Notes under the pieces: generated by a model
Database searches by the model: none
Seen by the model: the letters and a program-made list of their open reading frames with translations, nothing else
What the model was told of the DNA's origin: nothing
Assembly (NCBI GenBank): GCA_013298025.1
Contig: JAAFJE010000001.1
Coordinates: 1 to 64,000, forward strand
Origin: Cytophagales bacterium
GTDB taxonomy: Bacteria; Bacteroidota; Bacteroidia; Cytophagales; Spirosomataceae
Direction of reading: 5' to 3'
Length of the DNA: 64,000 nt
Translations under genes and position numbers: made by a program
Part shown: in pieces, positions 8,527-18,229 of the stretch
Numbering within the stretch: position 1 is the first letter of the stretch
Layout of the letters: every line of letters starts with the position of its first letter

Positions 8527-11094
8527 TTACAAAGATTTCAACATTTTTTCCAGCATATCCATATCTTTTACCAACACTTCTCTGGCTTTCGAGCCTTCAA
8601 AAGGTCCCACAATGCCAGCTGCTTCGAGTTGGTCTATCAAGCGTCCTGCACGGTTGTAGCCTAGCTTGAGTCGTCGTTGAATCAAGGAGGTTGAGCCTTG
8701 TTGATGCGTCACAATCAGGCGAGCGGCATCATCGAAGAAGGCATCTCTATTTTTAGGGTCGAAATCAGACTTTTCGCTGCCGCCTTCGGTATCGCCTTCG
8801 CATTCGGGCAGCATATACGCCGAGTCGTAGCCTTGTTGGTTGCCAATAAATTCGCATACGTCTTCCACTTCGGGCGTATCCACAAAAGCACATTGCAAAC
8901 GAATGAGGTCTGAGCCTGTCGAAAGCAACATATCGCCCATACCTACCAACTGCTCTGCTCCTCCTGTATCTAAAATCGTTCTTGAATCTATTTTCGACGT
9001 AACTTTAAACGACAAACGGGCAGGGAAATTGGCTTTGATTGTTCCCGTAATGACGTTTACGGAAGGTCTTTGCGTAGCTATGACCAAGTGAATGCCAATG
9101 GCACGAGCCAACTGAGCCAAACGGGCAATGGGCTGCTCTACTTCTTTTCCTGCGGTCATCATCAAATCTGCCAATTCGTCTATGACCAGTACGATATAAG
9201 GCATATAATAATGCCCATTTTCGGGATTGAGGCGACGGTTGACAAACTTGGCGTTGTATTCTTTGAGGTTTCTACAACCTGCATCTTTCAATAAATTATA
9301 GCGGTTGTCCATCTCAATACACAAGGAATTGAGGGTATTTACTACTTTTTTGGTATCGGTAATAATCGCTTCTTCCGAATTGGGCAACATCGCCAAAAAG
9401 TGCCTTTCTATTTTATTGAATAAGGTAAGCTCTACTTTTTTGGGGTCAACCAATACAAATTTGAGTTGAGAAGGATGTTTTTTATACAATAAAGACGTAA
9501 GAATCATATTCAACCCAACCGACTTTCCTTGACCCGTCGCACCAGCCATGAGCAAATGGGGCATTTTCGCCAAATCGGTCATGAAAATATCATTGCTGAT
9601 GGTTTTGCCCAAGACAATGGGTAAATCGGCATTCGATTCTTGAAACTTCTTCGAGCCAATGACCATTTTGACAGGCACCATTTCACGGTTTTTATTGGGT
9701 ACTTCAATCCCAATAGTTCCCTTGCCCGGAATGGGTGCAATAATACGAATGCCCAAAGCTGCCAAGCTCAAGGCGATGTCGTCTTCGAGGTTTTTAATCT
9801 TTGAAATTCTTACGCCTGCGTCTGGAATAATTTCATAGAGCGTCACTGTTGGCCCAATGGTAGCCTTGATGTTGGCAATACCAATGCCATAATTGCCGAG
9901 GGTTTCTACAATTTTATTAGAATTGGCATTCAATTCATCTTGCGATACTTGTGCTTTACTCATATCGTATTCTTTGAGTAAAGTCAAGTCGGGTAAATGG
10001 TAGTGGGGTAAATCAAGTTTGGGGTCATATACACCAAATTTTTTCACCAAATCGTCGCTGTCTTCTTCTTCCTCCGCTTCGTCAATTGCTGCTGTATTTT
10101 TTTCTACTTCGAGCGTAAGCGGTGGTTTCGGCACAACTTCCGCTTCTTCGGGTTCTACCGTTTCTTCGATGGTCAAAGCAATTTCTTTTTTCGGAGAATT
10201 ACCCAGAGGCTTTTCAGCATTTGGGTCAATCACAGGAGGCAAATGAGGCCTGATGCTTTCTTCATCAGGATTGTCGTCATGTTCAAAAAACAGTTCTTCT
10301 TCGTCGGCTACGAGCGGTTCGGTTGTAGGCTTGGGTTTTAGTTTTGCCAAATCGTTGCGTACACGTTCAATATTTTTTGCCTTAGCAATATCGCCCATGC
10401 TTGCCTCTTCGTCGGCAGGATAGTCTTCGGTATTGCGGCGGCGATTGAGCATTTCGAGCCAACGATGAAAGGTATCTGTACCGTAATACAAACTAATGAA
10501 TACGACAAGAATAAACAGAATCAGGAAAATAGAAAAGCCACCCAACCAATTAAAAAGATAATCGTTGGTATAATAGCCAAAACCGCCACTCAAATTGCCC
10601 CAAGCATCGGAGGCACGGAATAGGCGAATCCAAAAACCCATGAACAAACTGCCCCAAAATAGGTAAAAAAGCCCTTGCCAAGTCACTCGCTCTAGGGCGT
10701 ATAGTTCTCGTTTAAAGGCAATTTTCAAGCCTATCAAAAAGGTGAGCGGTGGAATTACAAAAGCCGAGATACCAAAAAAGCGAAGGATGAATAAATCGGC
10801 TAGTTTTGCTCCGAAAAAGCCAAAGATATTTTTGGTTTTTCGCCCAGTTTCTTCGATAGTTGCCAAAGGAGCGTTCAGTTCGCTTTGGTCTTCTTTTCCT
10901 GTAAATAAATGAGAGAAAAAGGCAAAAAACATAAAAATACCCAACAGCATCAAAAGCAGCCCCGTAATAAAAACCATATTTTGCGAGGTAGTTTCGCTAA
11001 ATTCTACCCGTGGAAACAATGGCTTTTTATTGGTACTTGGCTTGGCTTTTTCTTTTAACCGTTGTGCTTCATTTTTAGGAATATTTCTTGCCAT
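8527..11094 (-). CDS. ftsK: DNA translocase FtsK/SpoIIIE
   Basis: An 855-residue protein that pumps chromosomal DNA through the closing septum. Four or five membrane helices occupy about residues 35-215. An acidic, Pro/Glu-rich linker (about 220-375) follows, then the RecA-like motor with Walker A GATGQGKSVGLN (about 515-526), Walker B VLVIDELADLMM and RPSVNVITGTIKANFPAR. The C-terminal winged-helix gamma domain (SLIQRRLKLGYNRAGRLIDQLE) reads the polarity sequences (KOPS/SRS) and, in other species, stimulates XerD at dif. The start is ATG (MARNIPKNEAQ). It is upstream of no obvious operon partner; pyrD lies 34 nt upstream on the same strand. Confidence 0.97.
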   Translation of the reverse strand: MARNIPKNEAQRLKEKAKPSTNKKPLFPRVEFSETTSQNMVFITGLLLMLLGIFMFFAFFSHLFTGKEDQSELNAPLATIEETGRKTKNIFGFFGAKLADLFILRFFGISAFVIPPLTFLIGLKIAFKRELYALERVTWQGLFYLFWGSLFMGFWIRLFRASDAWGNLSGGFGYYTNDYLFNWLGGFSIFLILFILVVFISLYYGTDTFHRWLEMLNRRRNTEDYPADEEASMGDIAKAKNIERVRNDLAKLKPKPTTEPLVADEEELFFEHDDNPDEESIRPHLPPVIDPNAEKPLGNSPKKEIALTIEETVEPEEAEVVPKPPLTLEVEKNTAAIDEAEEEEDSDDLVKKFGVYDPKLDLPHYHLPDLTLLKEYDMSKAQVSQDELNANSNKIVETLGNYGIGIANIKATIGPTVTLYEIIPDAGVRISKIKNLEDDIALSLAALGIRIIAPIPGKGTIGIEVPNKNREMVPVKMVIGSKKFQESNADLPIVLGKTISNDIFMTDLAKMPHLLMAGATGQGKSVGLNMILTSLLYKKHPSQLKFVLVDPKKVELTLFNKIERHFLAMLPNSEEAIITDTKKVVNTLNSLCIEMDNRYNLLKDAGCRNLKEYNAKFVNRRLNPENGHYYMPYIVLVIDELADLMMTAGKEVEQPIARLAQLARAIGIHLVIATQRPSVNVITGTIKANFPARLSFKVTSKIDSRTILDTGGAEQLVGMGDMLLSTGSDLIRLQCAFVDTPEVEDVCEFIGNQQGYDSAYMLPECEGDTEGGSEKSDFDPKNRDAFFDDAARLIVTHQQGSTSLIQRRLKLGYNRAGRLIDQLEAAGIVGPFEGSKAREVLVKDMDMLEKMLKSL

Positions 11095-11128
11095 ATAAGT
11101 GATGGAGTAAAATGATTAAACAAAACTA

Positions 11129-12160
11129 CTAGCCCTCTTGTTTGGCTAAAAATCGGTTGATACGACTAGCCAAAGCGGGTCCTTCGTAAATAAAACCCGT
11201 ATAAATTTGTACTAAATCGGCCCCTGCTTGTATTTTTTCCCAAGCATCTTCGGGCGAATGAATACCCCCCACGCCAATAATAGGAAATGCTTTCCCCGAC
11301 TTTTGCGATAAATACCGAATCACTTCGGTCGAGCGATTGGTGACAGGCTTACCACTCAAACCACCCATTTCCTTGACTAAAGTACTATCTGATACAAGAT
11401 TTTCTCTTGCGATAGTCGTGTTGGTTGCAATTACTCCAGCAATTTTTGTTTCTTGTACAATTTCAATAATATCATCAAGTTGAGAATCGGTCAAATCAGG
11501 AGCAATTTTCAGTAAAATTGGCTTGGGTGTAGGACGTTTCAAGTTATTATTTTGTAAGGTTTGTAATAACTCTTTCAAGGGTTCTTTTTCTTGTAAAGCT
11601 CTCAAATTTGGCGTATTAGGCGAACTTACATTTACCACGAAATAATCTACCACCGCAAATAATTCGTCGAAACAAATCAAGTAATCTTGTACGGCATTTT
11701 CGTTGGGCGTAACTTTATTTTTACCAATATTTCCTCCAATTAAAACAGTACTATTCCGTTGTTTAAGACGAGTCACAGCTTCTTTTACACCATCATTATT
11801 AAAGCCCATGCGGTTGATGAGTGCCTCATCGGCTTTCAAACGAAACAAACGGGGTTTATCGTTGCCCAGTTGGGCTTTAGGCGTAAGTGTACCGATTTCG
11901 ATAAAACCAAAACCCATTGCCGAAAGTTCGTCCACCAACACCGCATTTTTATCGAATCCTGCTGCTAAACCTACAGGGTTTTTAAACGTTAGTCCAAACA
12001 CTTGTTTACTCAACTTAGGGTTTTCGTATTGATAAAAAGCCTTAAAAATACTTGGGACAAAAGGTATTTTAAACAAGAATTTCACCAAATTGAAGGTAAA
12101 ATAATGTGCCTTTTCGGCATCTAGTAAAAAAAGAAGTGGCTGTAATAAAAGTTTATACAT
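11129..12160 (-). CDS. pyrD: Dihydroorotate dehydrogenase (quinone), class 2
   Basis: A membrane-associated flavoenzyme of pyrimidine biosynthesis that oxidises dihydroorotate to orotate with quinone as acceptor. At 343 residues it carries the class 2 N-terminal extension ([19 protein letters not shown]) that docks to the membrane. FMN and substrate motifs include [44 protein letters not shown] (which includes the class 2 catalytic Ser) and IGVGGI. The frame extends 29 codons further upstream, but that stretch overlaps the terminator of the gene behind it and a -7 box at 12208-12215, so the ATG at 12160 is the better start. Confidence 0.96.
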   Translation of the reverse strand: MYKLLLQPLLFLLDAEKAHYFTFNLVKFLFKIPFVPSIFKAFYQYENPKLSKQVFGLTFKNPVGLAAGFDKNAVLVDELSAMGFGFIEIGTLTPKAQLGNDKPRLFRLKADEALINRMGFNNDGVKEAVTRLKQRNSTVLIGGNIGKNKVTPNENAVQDYLICFDELFAVVDYFVVNVSSPNTPNLRALQEKEPLKELLQTLQNNNLKRPTPKPILLKIAPDLTDSQLDDIIEIVQETKIAGVIATNTTIARENLVSDSTLVKEMGGLSGKPVTNRSTEVIRYLSQKSGKAFPIIGVGGIHSPEDAWEKIQAGADLVQIYTGFIYEGPALASRINRFLAKQEG

Positions 12161-12207
12161 ATTTTTTGCATTCAAAACCTTGTCAGGAATAGTCCTTATC
12201 AAAAGCC

Positions 12208-12215
12208 CAAAATTA
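12208..12215 (-). promoter_or_regulatory. Bacteroidota -7 box for pyrD
   Basis: On the minus strand TAATTTTG fits TAnnTTTG and predicts transcription starting about 40 nt before the pyrD ATG at 12160, which supports that shorter start. Confidence 0.5.
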
Positions 12216-12230
12216 CGAAAACGGCAAAGA

Positions 12231-12266
12231 AAAACCTCACAAGGCAATGATTTCCCTGTGAGGTTT
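12231..12266 (-). terminator. Terminator of the LolA-like gene
   Basis: On the minus strand AAACCTCACA ... TGTGAGGTTTTTC forms a stem of about 10 bp with a T-rich end, starting 24 nt after the LolA-like stop codon. It separates this gene from pyrD. Confidence 0.75.
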
Positions 12267-12289
12267 ATGGCTTTTTTTTAGGAATCAAG

Positions 12290-13036
12290 CTATTTGGCAG
12301 GCTTCTGCAACAAGGTTTCATCAACTTTGAGGTTTACCTTCACCTCTTCTGTTTCGATAGTCATGTTGCCACCCATTGCCGGATTGGGCATTTCGGTTGT
12401 ATAAGCAAACACAAGTCCATCTACCGTTTTGAAATCAGAAAATGAAATATCTAAGTTTACTTCTTGTCCTTGCATCAAGCGTTTTGCCGTAACTTTGATA
12501 GCATAAAAAGTTGTTGGAGATACAAATACTTGCGATTGTTCCCCCTCTTTGTTGGTAATATTGAACTTGAAGGCCTCAATTTTATCTACTTTTTCTTTAC
12601 CTACCAATTCAATTTTCAACCCTTTTTGTTTGGCATTGAGCAAAGGGCCGCCCACTTCCATTTGGGATTTCGATTGTTTCACCAAAGCAGTAGGCATATC
12701 TTCTGGTGCACCAGTGCCTCCCATCATCGAAGGACGAAGCATCCAACCCGCATCGCCATCAATTACCGTAATCATTTGTTGACCCATGACCGATACTTCA
12801 CTACGCATTCCTCTTCCTACAAGAATGGTTGTTTTGGCCGCTACATCCATGCCTCCCATGCCAATGCGGTTGGTCATTTGTAAGGTTTTTACGGCATTCC
12901 ATTTTTCTACACCACCGATGGCTTCGATGTGTTTATTGACAATCTCTTCGGCGGTTTGAGCCATTGAAGCAACGTTGGTTGCCAAGATAATACATGCTGA
13001 GGCGATTGCCGAAGCAAACAATTTGGGCAATTTCAT
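12290..13036 (-). CDS. Exported LolA-like outer-membrane lipoprotein-sorting protein
   Basis: A 248-residue protein with a signal peptide (MKLPKLFASAIASACIILATNVASMAQ) and a mature part of repeated beta strands. The pattern AEEIVNKHIEAIGGVEKWNAVKTL at its start is typical of Bacteroidota LolA/LolB-fold proteins annotated as outer membrane lipoprotein-sorting protein. True LolA carries lipoproteins across the periplasm, but many relatives have unknown cargo. The function is therefore inferred only from the fold. It has its own terminator downstream and probably forms a single-gene unit divergent from the EEP hydrolase. Confidence 0.75.
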   Translation of the reverse strand: MKLPKLFASAIASACIILATNVASMAQTAEEIVNKHIEAIGGVEKWNAVKTLQMTNRIGMGGMDVAAKTTILVGRGMRSEVSVMGQQMITVIDGDAGWMLRPSMMGGTGAPEDMPTALVKQSKSQMEVGGPLLNAKQKGLKIELVGKEKVDKIEAFKFNITNKEGEQSQVFVSPTTFYAIKVTAKRLMQGQEVNLDISFSDFKTVDGLVFAYTTEMPNPAMGGNMTIETEEVKVNLKVDETLLQKPAK

Positions 13037-13275
13037 AAGAAATTAGTTTTAGTTTAAAAGGTACGTTAGAAGCCTCAGCCCAGCAAAAGAGCCTGCTTGC
13101 TGTTTGAAAAGTACAGTACAATGGCCACGCTTTTCAAGTACTACATGATAAAACGTCTAAATTAAGGATAAAAGGTAGGCTTCGCTACTTTTTTGAGAAA
13201 AACCCAAGCCCAAACTTTTTGTTAAGCCTATTTTATCATTTTATGCCAAACCTATAAAGGCAGATGCACACCGCC

Positions 13276-13283
13276 TAATTTTG
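13276..13283 (+). promoter_or_regulatory. Bacteroidota -7 box for the EEP hydrolase gene
   Basis: TAATTTTG fits TAnnTTTG and lies 31 nt upstream of the ATG at 13315. No good -33 TTG is seen. The 278-nt gap 13037-13314 separates two divergent genes and shows nothing else clear. Confidence 0.45.
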
Positions 13284-13314
13284 GGTATTTTTGCTCATTC
13301 AATCAAACAATCCA

Positions 13315-14157
13315 ATGAAAAAACACAGCATATTTTACCTTTGTTGCGGACTCTTCTGCCTACTGACAGGGTACAGCCCCGCCCAAACATTCAATGTAGC
13401 ATCTTATAATTTGCGGCTCAATACCGCAAGTGATGGCATCAACGCTTGGCCAAAACGTACCGAAGCCGTCAAAGCACTCATTCAATACCACGATTTTGAT
13501 ATTTTTGGTACACAAGAAGGTTTTGCAGGGCAACTCAAAGACCTTGCCATCCTTCCCGAATACGCCTACATAGGCGTAGGACGTGACGACGGCAAAAAAG
13601 CAGGCGAACATTCGGCGATTTTTTACAAAAAAAGTCGTTTTGAGGTATTAGCCAAAGGTGATTTTTGGCTCAGTGAAACACCCGAAAAGCCCTCAAAAGG
13701 TTGGGATGCTACTTGTTGCAATCGTATTTGTTCTTGGGGAAAATTCAAAGAAAAGAAAACAGGAAAAATCTTTTTCTTTTTTAGCGTACATTTCGACCAC
13801 CAAGGCGTAGAGGCTCGTCGGCAATCGGGCTTGTTGATGGTAAGCAAAATGCAGGCGATTGCACAAAAAAATCCGATTATTTGTGTAGGCGATTTTAATT
13901 CAGACCCCAGTACCGAACAAATCAAAACCTTGCAAGGCTTTTTGCAAGATGCTTATTTGTACAGTGCCAGCAAACCTTATGGGCCAGTAGGAACGTTCAA
14001 TGGTTTTGATGCCAATGCTCCTTTAGACAAACGCATTGATTACGTGTTTGTTGACAAACATTTTGCCGTAGAAAAATACGCTGCCCTCACCGATACCTAC
14101 CAACATTTGTACCCCTCAGACCACCTGCCAGTGGTGTGTAAAATAAAGTTTTTATAG
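13315..14157 (+). CDS. Secreted endonuclease/exonuclease/phosphatase-family hydrolase
   Basis: A 280-residue EEP-superfamily (DNase I-like) protein with a signal peptide (MKKHSIFYLCCGLFCLLTGYSPAQ). Family motifs appear in order: ASYNLRLN, the metal ligand in TQEGF, VHFDHQG, the catalytic GDFNSDP, RIDYVFVD and YPSDHLPVV. Secreted members of this clade in Bacteroidota cleave phosphodiesters of nucleic acids or lipids or sugar phosphates; the substrate cannot be told from the sequence. The start at ATG 13315 is chosen over the upstream TTG at 13291 because it opens directly on the signal peptide. It converges on queG, with a palindromic element in the gap. Confidence 0.9.
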   Translation: MKKHSIFYLCCGLFCLLTGYSPAQTFNVASYNLRLNTASDGINAWPKRTEAVKALIQYHDFDIFGTQEGFAGQLKDLAILPEYAYIGVGRDDGKKAGEHSAIFYKKSRFEVLAKGDFWLSETPEKPSKGWDATCCNRICSWGKFKEKKTGKIFFFFSVHFDHQGVEARRQSGLLMVSKMQAIAQKNPIICVGDFNSDPSTEQIKTLQGFLQDAYLYSASKPYGPVGTFNGFDANAPLDKRIDYVFVDKHFAVEKYAALTDTYQHLYPSDHLPVVCKIKFL

Positions 14158-14164
14158 TAAATAG

Positions 14165-14229
14165 CTGTACGAAAGATACGCTTTTAGTACCATTGGGCAT
14201 CATCTCTAACCCAACAATCTTTCGTACAG
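14165..14229. repeat. Small palindromic element (short form of a dispersed family)
   Basis: A 65-bp element with perfect 13-bp inverted ends, CTGTACGAAAGAT (14165-14177) and ATCTTTCGTACAG (14217-14229), plus an inner ATTGGG/CCCAA pairing. The ends match those of two larger elements at 40065-40219 and 50787-50941. It sits 7 nt after the EEP hydrolase stop and 14 nt before the queG stop, so it may also serve as a bidirectional terminator. Confidence 0.75.
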
Positions 14230-14243
14230 TAACCCCTCCCTAC

Positions 14244-15188
14244 TTATTCTTCTTGATTGGTTACAAAGGCAATATTTCGTTGTAAACCCGCCAGTTTGGT
14301 ACGTTTGATAGGCGATTTTTTAAACACTTGTCGGAAGGTTTCTTCCGTCAAATCGAGCCAATCATTTTGGGTAAAATCTTTTAAAGTAGGCGAAAGATTG
14401 AACAAAGGCTCTTGGTGTGGCTTGGCGAAGCGGTTCCAAGGACAAACATCTTGGCATACATCACAGCCGAATATCCAGTTATCGAAACGGTCTTTCATCG
14501 AAAGCGGAATGGCATCTTTGAGTTCTATGGTAAAATAGCTGATACATTTAGAGCCATCAACGAGGTAAGGAGCAACAATGGCATCGGTCGGACAAGCATC
14601 AATACAACGGGTACAAGTACCACAAAAATCTTTGACGGGGCCGTCGGCTTGCAAGGGTAAGTCTAAGATAATTTCGGCAATAAAGAAAAAACTACCCATT
14701 TGTTTATTTATCAAATTGCTATGTTTGCCTACCCAGCCCAAACCTGCTTTTTTTGCCCAAACCTTATCCATCACAGGAGCCGAATCGACAAAAACCCTGC
14801 CATTCACCTCTCCAATTTCTTGTTGGATAAATTGAAACAAATCCTTTAGTTTATCCTTTATGACAAAATGATAATCAGTACCGTAGGCGTATTTCGACAC
14901 TTTCAAATCATCTTCATTTTCGGGTAATCGCTCCGAAGGAAAATAATTGTACAACAAAGAAATAACCGACTTTGCTCCATCTACGAGCAAGCGAGGGTCG
15001 AGGCGTTTATCGAAATGGTTTTCCATGTATTGCATCGTACCTTGCATTTGTTTTTTGAGCCATTGCTCTAGTCGAGGCGCTTCTTCCGCCAAAAAAGTAG
15101 CCTCCGAAATACCACAAAAATCAAATCCTAATACACGAGCCTGTTGTTTGATAAGCTGCGTATAACGCTCTTGTTGCAATGTTGTCAT
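14244..15188 (-). CDS. queG: Epoxyqueuosine reductase
   Basis: A 314-residue cobalamin- and iron-sulfur-dependent enzyme that reduces epoxyqueuosine in tRNA to queuosine, the last step of that pathway. Evidence: an N-terminal DUF1730-type domain with DYH-containing motif ([13 protein letters not shown]), two [4Fe-4S] clusters ([12 protein letters not shown] and [10 protein letters not shown]) and an additional Cys ([12 protein letters not shown]). The frame extends 46 codons further, but that part overlaps the grpE promoter region; the ATG at 15188 (MTTLQQERY) fits family length. A second queuosine gene, queD, lies at 34238. Confidence 0.95.
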   Translation of the reverse strand: MTTLQQERYTQLIKQQARVLGFDFCGISEATFLAEEAPRLEQWLKKQMQGTMQYMENHFDKRLDPRLLVDGAKSVISLLYNYFPSERLPENEDDLKVSKYAYGTDYHFVIKDKLKDLFQFIQQEIGEVNGRVFVDSAPVMDKVWAKKAGLGWVGKHSNLINKQMGSFFFIAEIILDLPLQADGPVKDFCGTCTRCIDACPTDAIVAPYLVDGSKCISYFTIELKDAIPLSMKDRFDNWIFGCDVCQDVCPWNRFAKPHQEPLFNLSPTLKDFTQNDWLDLTEETFRQVFKKSPIKRTKLAGLQRNIAFVTNQEE

Positions 15189-15282
15189 GCCGAAATCAAA
15201 TTTTGGCAAAGGTACAACGAAAGACCAAGATTGAGACAGGTTTATCTCAACAATCCGTGCATACGTTTTCGGAGAAAGTTTG

Positions 15283-15290
15283 TACTTTTG
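15283..15290 (+). promoter_or_regulatory. Bacteroidota -7 box for grpE-dnaJ
   Basis: TACTTTTG fits TAnnTTTG and lies 36 nt before the grpE ATG, in the gap shared with divergent queG. No CIRCE-type inverted repeat is visible, so HrcA control is not supported here. Confidence 0.45.
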
Positions 15291-15326
15291 CCTTTCCAAA
15301 ACTGTCAAATTGGCAGAAACAAACAA

Positions 15327-15923
15327 ATGGCAAAAAAATTGAGCATCTTTGACAAGATTAAAAATAAAGCGAAAAGTGCATTGAACATGGAAAATAAAGA
15401 GGAATTACAGGCAGAAGAACAAGTATTAAACCCAGAAAATGACATTCAGGCAGAAAATACTGCCACCGAAGAAACTGCGGAAACATCGAAAGCAGAGGCT
15501 TTGCAAGTAGAACTAGCAGAACTGAAAGATAAATATTTACGCTTGTATTCAGATTTCGACAACTTCCGCAAAAGAACAGCGAAAGAAAAACTCGATATGA
15601 TACAATCGGCTTCGGCTGGGGTTATCAAAGATGTACTTCCTGTGATTGACGACATAGAAAGAGCGATTGCCAATGCTCAAGAAGGAGAAATAACAGAGGG
15701 TATAAGCCTTATTTTCAACAAACTACAACAAACCTTAGCAGCGAAAGGCTTGAAAGCTATGGATGCCAAAGGCGAAGTGTTTAACCCCGATTTGCATGAG
15801 GCTATCACGCAATTCCCTGCACCAAGCGAAGAAGATAAAGGTAAAGTGTTTGATGTAATTGAAAAAGGGTACTATCTCAACGACAAAGTGTTACGATTTG
15901 CAAAGGTAGTCGTAGCCAACTAA
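15327..15923 (+). CDS. grpE: Nucleotide exchange factor GrpE
   Basis: A 198-residue co-chaperone that releases ADP from DnaK. The N-terminal half is a long charged helix (about 20-95, EELQAEEQ... to [26 protein letters not shown]), and the C-terminal beta-domain holds the family motif region [14 protein letters not shown]. The frame is open for another 61 codons upstream, but that part runs across the promoter and the queG start, so the ATG at 15327 ([10 protein letters not shown]) is chosen. dnaJ follows after 19 nt, forming an operon; dnaK is not nearby. Confidence 0.96.
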   Translation: MAKKLSIFDKIKNKAKSALNMENKEELQAEEQVLNPENDIQAENTATEETAETSKAEALQVELAELKDKYLRLYSDFDNFRKRTAKEKLDMIQSASAGVIKDVLPVIDDIERAIANAQEGEITEGISLIFNKLQQTLAAKGLKAMDAKGEVFNPDLHEAITQFPAPSEEDKGKVFDVIEKGYYLNDKVLRFAKVVVAN

Positions 15924-15942
15924 AAATTTATTTCTTATAATC

Positions 15943-17097
15943 ATGGCAAAAAGAGATTATTATGAGGTATTGGGCGTAAGCAAAGGAGCAAGTGACGACG
16001 AAATAAAAAAAGCCTATCGCAAACTAGCGATTAAATACCATCCCGATAAAAACCCCGGCGATAAGCAAGCAGAGGAGAATTTTAAAGAAGCTGCCGAAGC
16101 ATACGAGGTGCTTTCTAACGCCCAAAAACGCCAACAGTACGACCGCTTTGGTCACGCAGGTATGGGCGGTGCTGCTGGCGGTGGCTTTGGCGGTGGTGGC
16201 ATGAACATGGATGACATCTTCAGCCAATTTGGCGATATTTTTGGCAATGCTGGCTTTGGTGGCGGTGGTTTTGAAAGTATGTTTGGTGGCGGTGGCAAAA
16301 GAGTACGCAAAGGCTCAGACCTCCGTATCAAACTAAAATTGAACCTAGAAGAAGTTGCCAACGGCGTAGAAAAGAAAATCAAAGTAAAACGCCATGTGAC
16401 TTGTAAGCCTTGTGGAGGCAATGGAGCAAAAAATGGTACTGAACTACAAAATTGTCAAACTTGTGGTGGCTCAGGACAGGTGCGTCGGGTACAGCAAACC
16501 ATGCTCGGACAAATGGTTACAACGGGTACGTGTCCTACTTGTAATGGCGAAGGTAAAATGATTAAAACCCGCTGTGAGGTTTGTTTTGGCGAAGGTAGAG
16601 TGCTAGAAGAAGAAGTCATTCCTATCAAAATTCCAGCAGGCGTAGCCGAAGGAATGCAACTTTCGATGAATGGCAAAGGAAACGTGCCACCTCGTGGGGG
16701 CGTTGCAGGCGATTTGCTGATTGTGATAGAAGAAGAAGCCCACGAAGTATTGCACCGTGATGGCAATAATATTGTGTATGAATTGTACCTCAATTTTGCC
16801 GATGCAGCCCTAGGCACAAACGTAGAAGTACCAACCATTGGCGGTAAAGCACGCATTGGCATCGAACCGGGTACGCAAGCAGGCAAAATTCTTCGACTCA
16901 AAGGCAAAGGCATCAGAGAAATTAATGGCTATAATACTGGCGACCAATTGATTCATGTGAACATCTGGACTCCTAAAAGCCTGACAAGAGAAGAAACAGA
17001 AATGCTAGAAAAAATGAGGAATGCTCCAAATTTTGCTCCTAAACCAAGCAAAGCAGAAAAATCATTCTTCGAGAAAATGAAAGACTTTTTTAATTAG
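15943..17097 (+). CDS. dnaJ: Chaperone protein DnaJ
   Basis: A 384-residue type I J-protein that stimulates the DnaK ATPase and delivers unfolded clients. The J domain holds the HPD motif ([10 protein letters not shown], about 28-37). A Gly/Phe-rich linker with [10 protein letters not shown] and FGGGGF motifs follows, then a zinc region with four CxxCxGxG repeats ([32 protein letters not shown]), then two C-terminal substrate-binding domains. Length is typical. It is the second gene of the grpE-dnaJ operon and ends just before a strong terminator. Confidence 0.98.
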   Translation: MAKRDYYEVLGVSKGASDDEIKKAYRKLAIKYHPDKNPGDKQAEENFKEAAEAYEVLSNAQKRQQYDRFGHAGMGGAAGGGFGGGGMNMDDIFSQFGDIFGNAGFGGGGFESMFGGGGKRVRKGSDLRIKLKLNLEEVANGVEKKIKVKRHVTCKPCGGNGAKNGTELQNCQTCGGSGQVRRVQQTMLGQMVTTGTCPTCNGEGKMIKTRCEVCFGEGRVLEEEVIPIKIPAGVAEGMQLSMNGKGNVPPRGGVAGDLLIVIEEEAHEVLHRDGNNIVYELYLNFADAALGTNVEVPTIGGKARIGIEPGTQAGKILRLKGKGIREINGYNTGDQLIHVNIWTPKSLTREETEMLEKMRNAPNFAPKPSKAEKSFFEKMKDFFN

Positions 17098-17104
17098 TAT
17101 CCAT

Positions 17105-17138
17105 AAAAAAATCCACTCAAAACTGAGTGGATTTTTTT
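17105..17138. terminator. Bidirectional intrinsic terminator between dnaJ and leuB
   Basis: A perfect 15-bp stem, AAAAAAATCCACTCA / TGAGTGGATTTTTTT, with a 4-nt loop. A-run on the left and T-run on the right allow it to end both the grpE-dnaJ and the leucine transcripts, which converge here. Confidence 0.92.
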
Positions 17139-17155
17139 ATGGAACATTACACCAA

Positions 17156-18229
17156 CTAGATTCTATTCAAGATTTCTTCGCCGATAGCATCTGTTCCTAA
17201 AATCATATCTTTAGGCGTTTCTTTCGTAGCGATGTCGCCTGTACGGAAACCAGCCTTCAATACTTGATCTACGGCACTGATGATGGCGTTTGCTTCTTCT
17301 TTCAAGCCGAAAGAAATATCCAACAACAAGGCTGCTGAAAGCACCGAAGCCATTGGGTTGGCAATGCCTTTGCCCGTAATATCGTGTGCCGAACCGTGAA
17401 TTGGCTCATAAACACCTGTGCTATCACCTACCGAAGCCGAAGCCAACATACCCATAGAACCAGCAATTTGTGAAGCTTCGTCGGTAAGGATGTCACCAAA
17501 CAAGTTAGCCGTTACGACTACATCAAATTGTTTAGGGTCTTTGATAAGCAACATCGCCGCCGAGTCAACAAACTGGTGCGTTACTTCCACTTCTGGGTAT
17601 TCTAACGCCACTTGTTGCACCACTTCTCTCCACAAACGGCTCGTTTCGATTACGTTTGCTTTGTCAACCGACATCAATTTTTTACCACGAGTCATCGCAG
17701 CGTCAAAAGCTTTACGAGCAATACGCTCTACTTCATAGCGGCTGTATTCGGCAATATCGTAAGCGGTATCGCCATTGTTTTTACGCCCTTTTTCTCCAAA
17801 ATAAATGTCGCCTGTCAATTCACGGAAAAACAAAATATCTGCTCCTTTCAAAATTTCAGGCTTGATACTTGATGCTTCCAATAATTCGTCGAACAATTTG
17901 ATTGGACGCAAGTTGGCGTACAAGCCCAATTCTTTACGCATTTTCAAAAGACCTTGCTCAGGACGAACCTTGGCATGAGGGTCGTTGTCGTATTTGGCAT
18001 GACCTACCGCACCAAACAAAATGGCATCAGAAGCACGCATTTTTTCTAAGGTTTCAGCCGGAAGAGGCTCGCCTGTGGCTTCGATGGCTACGTGACCAAT
18101 CAAGGCTTCGTCATACGTAAATTCATGGCCAAATTTGGCTGCAATTTTCTCTAAAACTTTTTTACCTACAGCGGTAACTTCTTGTCCGATGCCATCGCCA
18201 GGTACTACTAAGATGTGTTTTTTTGCCAT
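17156..18229 (-). CDS. leuB: 3-isopropylmalate dehydrogenase
   Basis: A 357-residue NAD-dependent oxidative decarboxylase, third step of leucine synthesis. Motifs include VVPGDGIGQEV (about 7-17), the substrate-binding LRPIKLF, the ELTGDIYFGE region and the nucleotide motif SVGDSTGVYEPIHGSAHDI. The family signature around NLFGDILTDEASQIAGSMGMLAS is intact. It is the last gene of the minus-strand leucine cluster, separated from the synthase gene by 364 nt of repeat-rich spacer. Confidence 0.97.
   Translation of the reverse strand: MAKKHILVVPGDGIGQEVTAVGKKVLEKIAAKFGHEFTYDEALIGHVAIEATGEPLPAETLEKMRASDAILFGAVGHAKYDNDPHAKVRPEQGLLKMRKELGLYANLRPIKLFDELLEASSIKPEILKGADILFFRELTGDIYFGEKGRKNNGDTAYDIAEYSRYEVERIARKAFDAAMTRGKKLMSVDKANVIETSRLWREVVQQVALEYPEVEVTHQFVDSAAMLLIKDPKQFDVVVTANLFGDILTDEASQIAGSMGMLASASVGDSTGVYEPIHGSAHDITGKGIANPMASVLSAALLLDISFGLKEEANAIISAVDQVLKAGFRTGDIATKETPKDMILGTDAIGEEILNRI

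Noticed and set aside
16152-16913. Minus-strand frames of 89 and 152 codons over dnaJ
   Set aside because: Antisense shadows produced by the Gly-rich and zinc-region codons of dnaJ.
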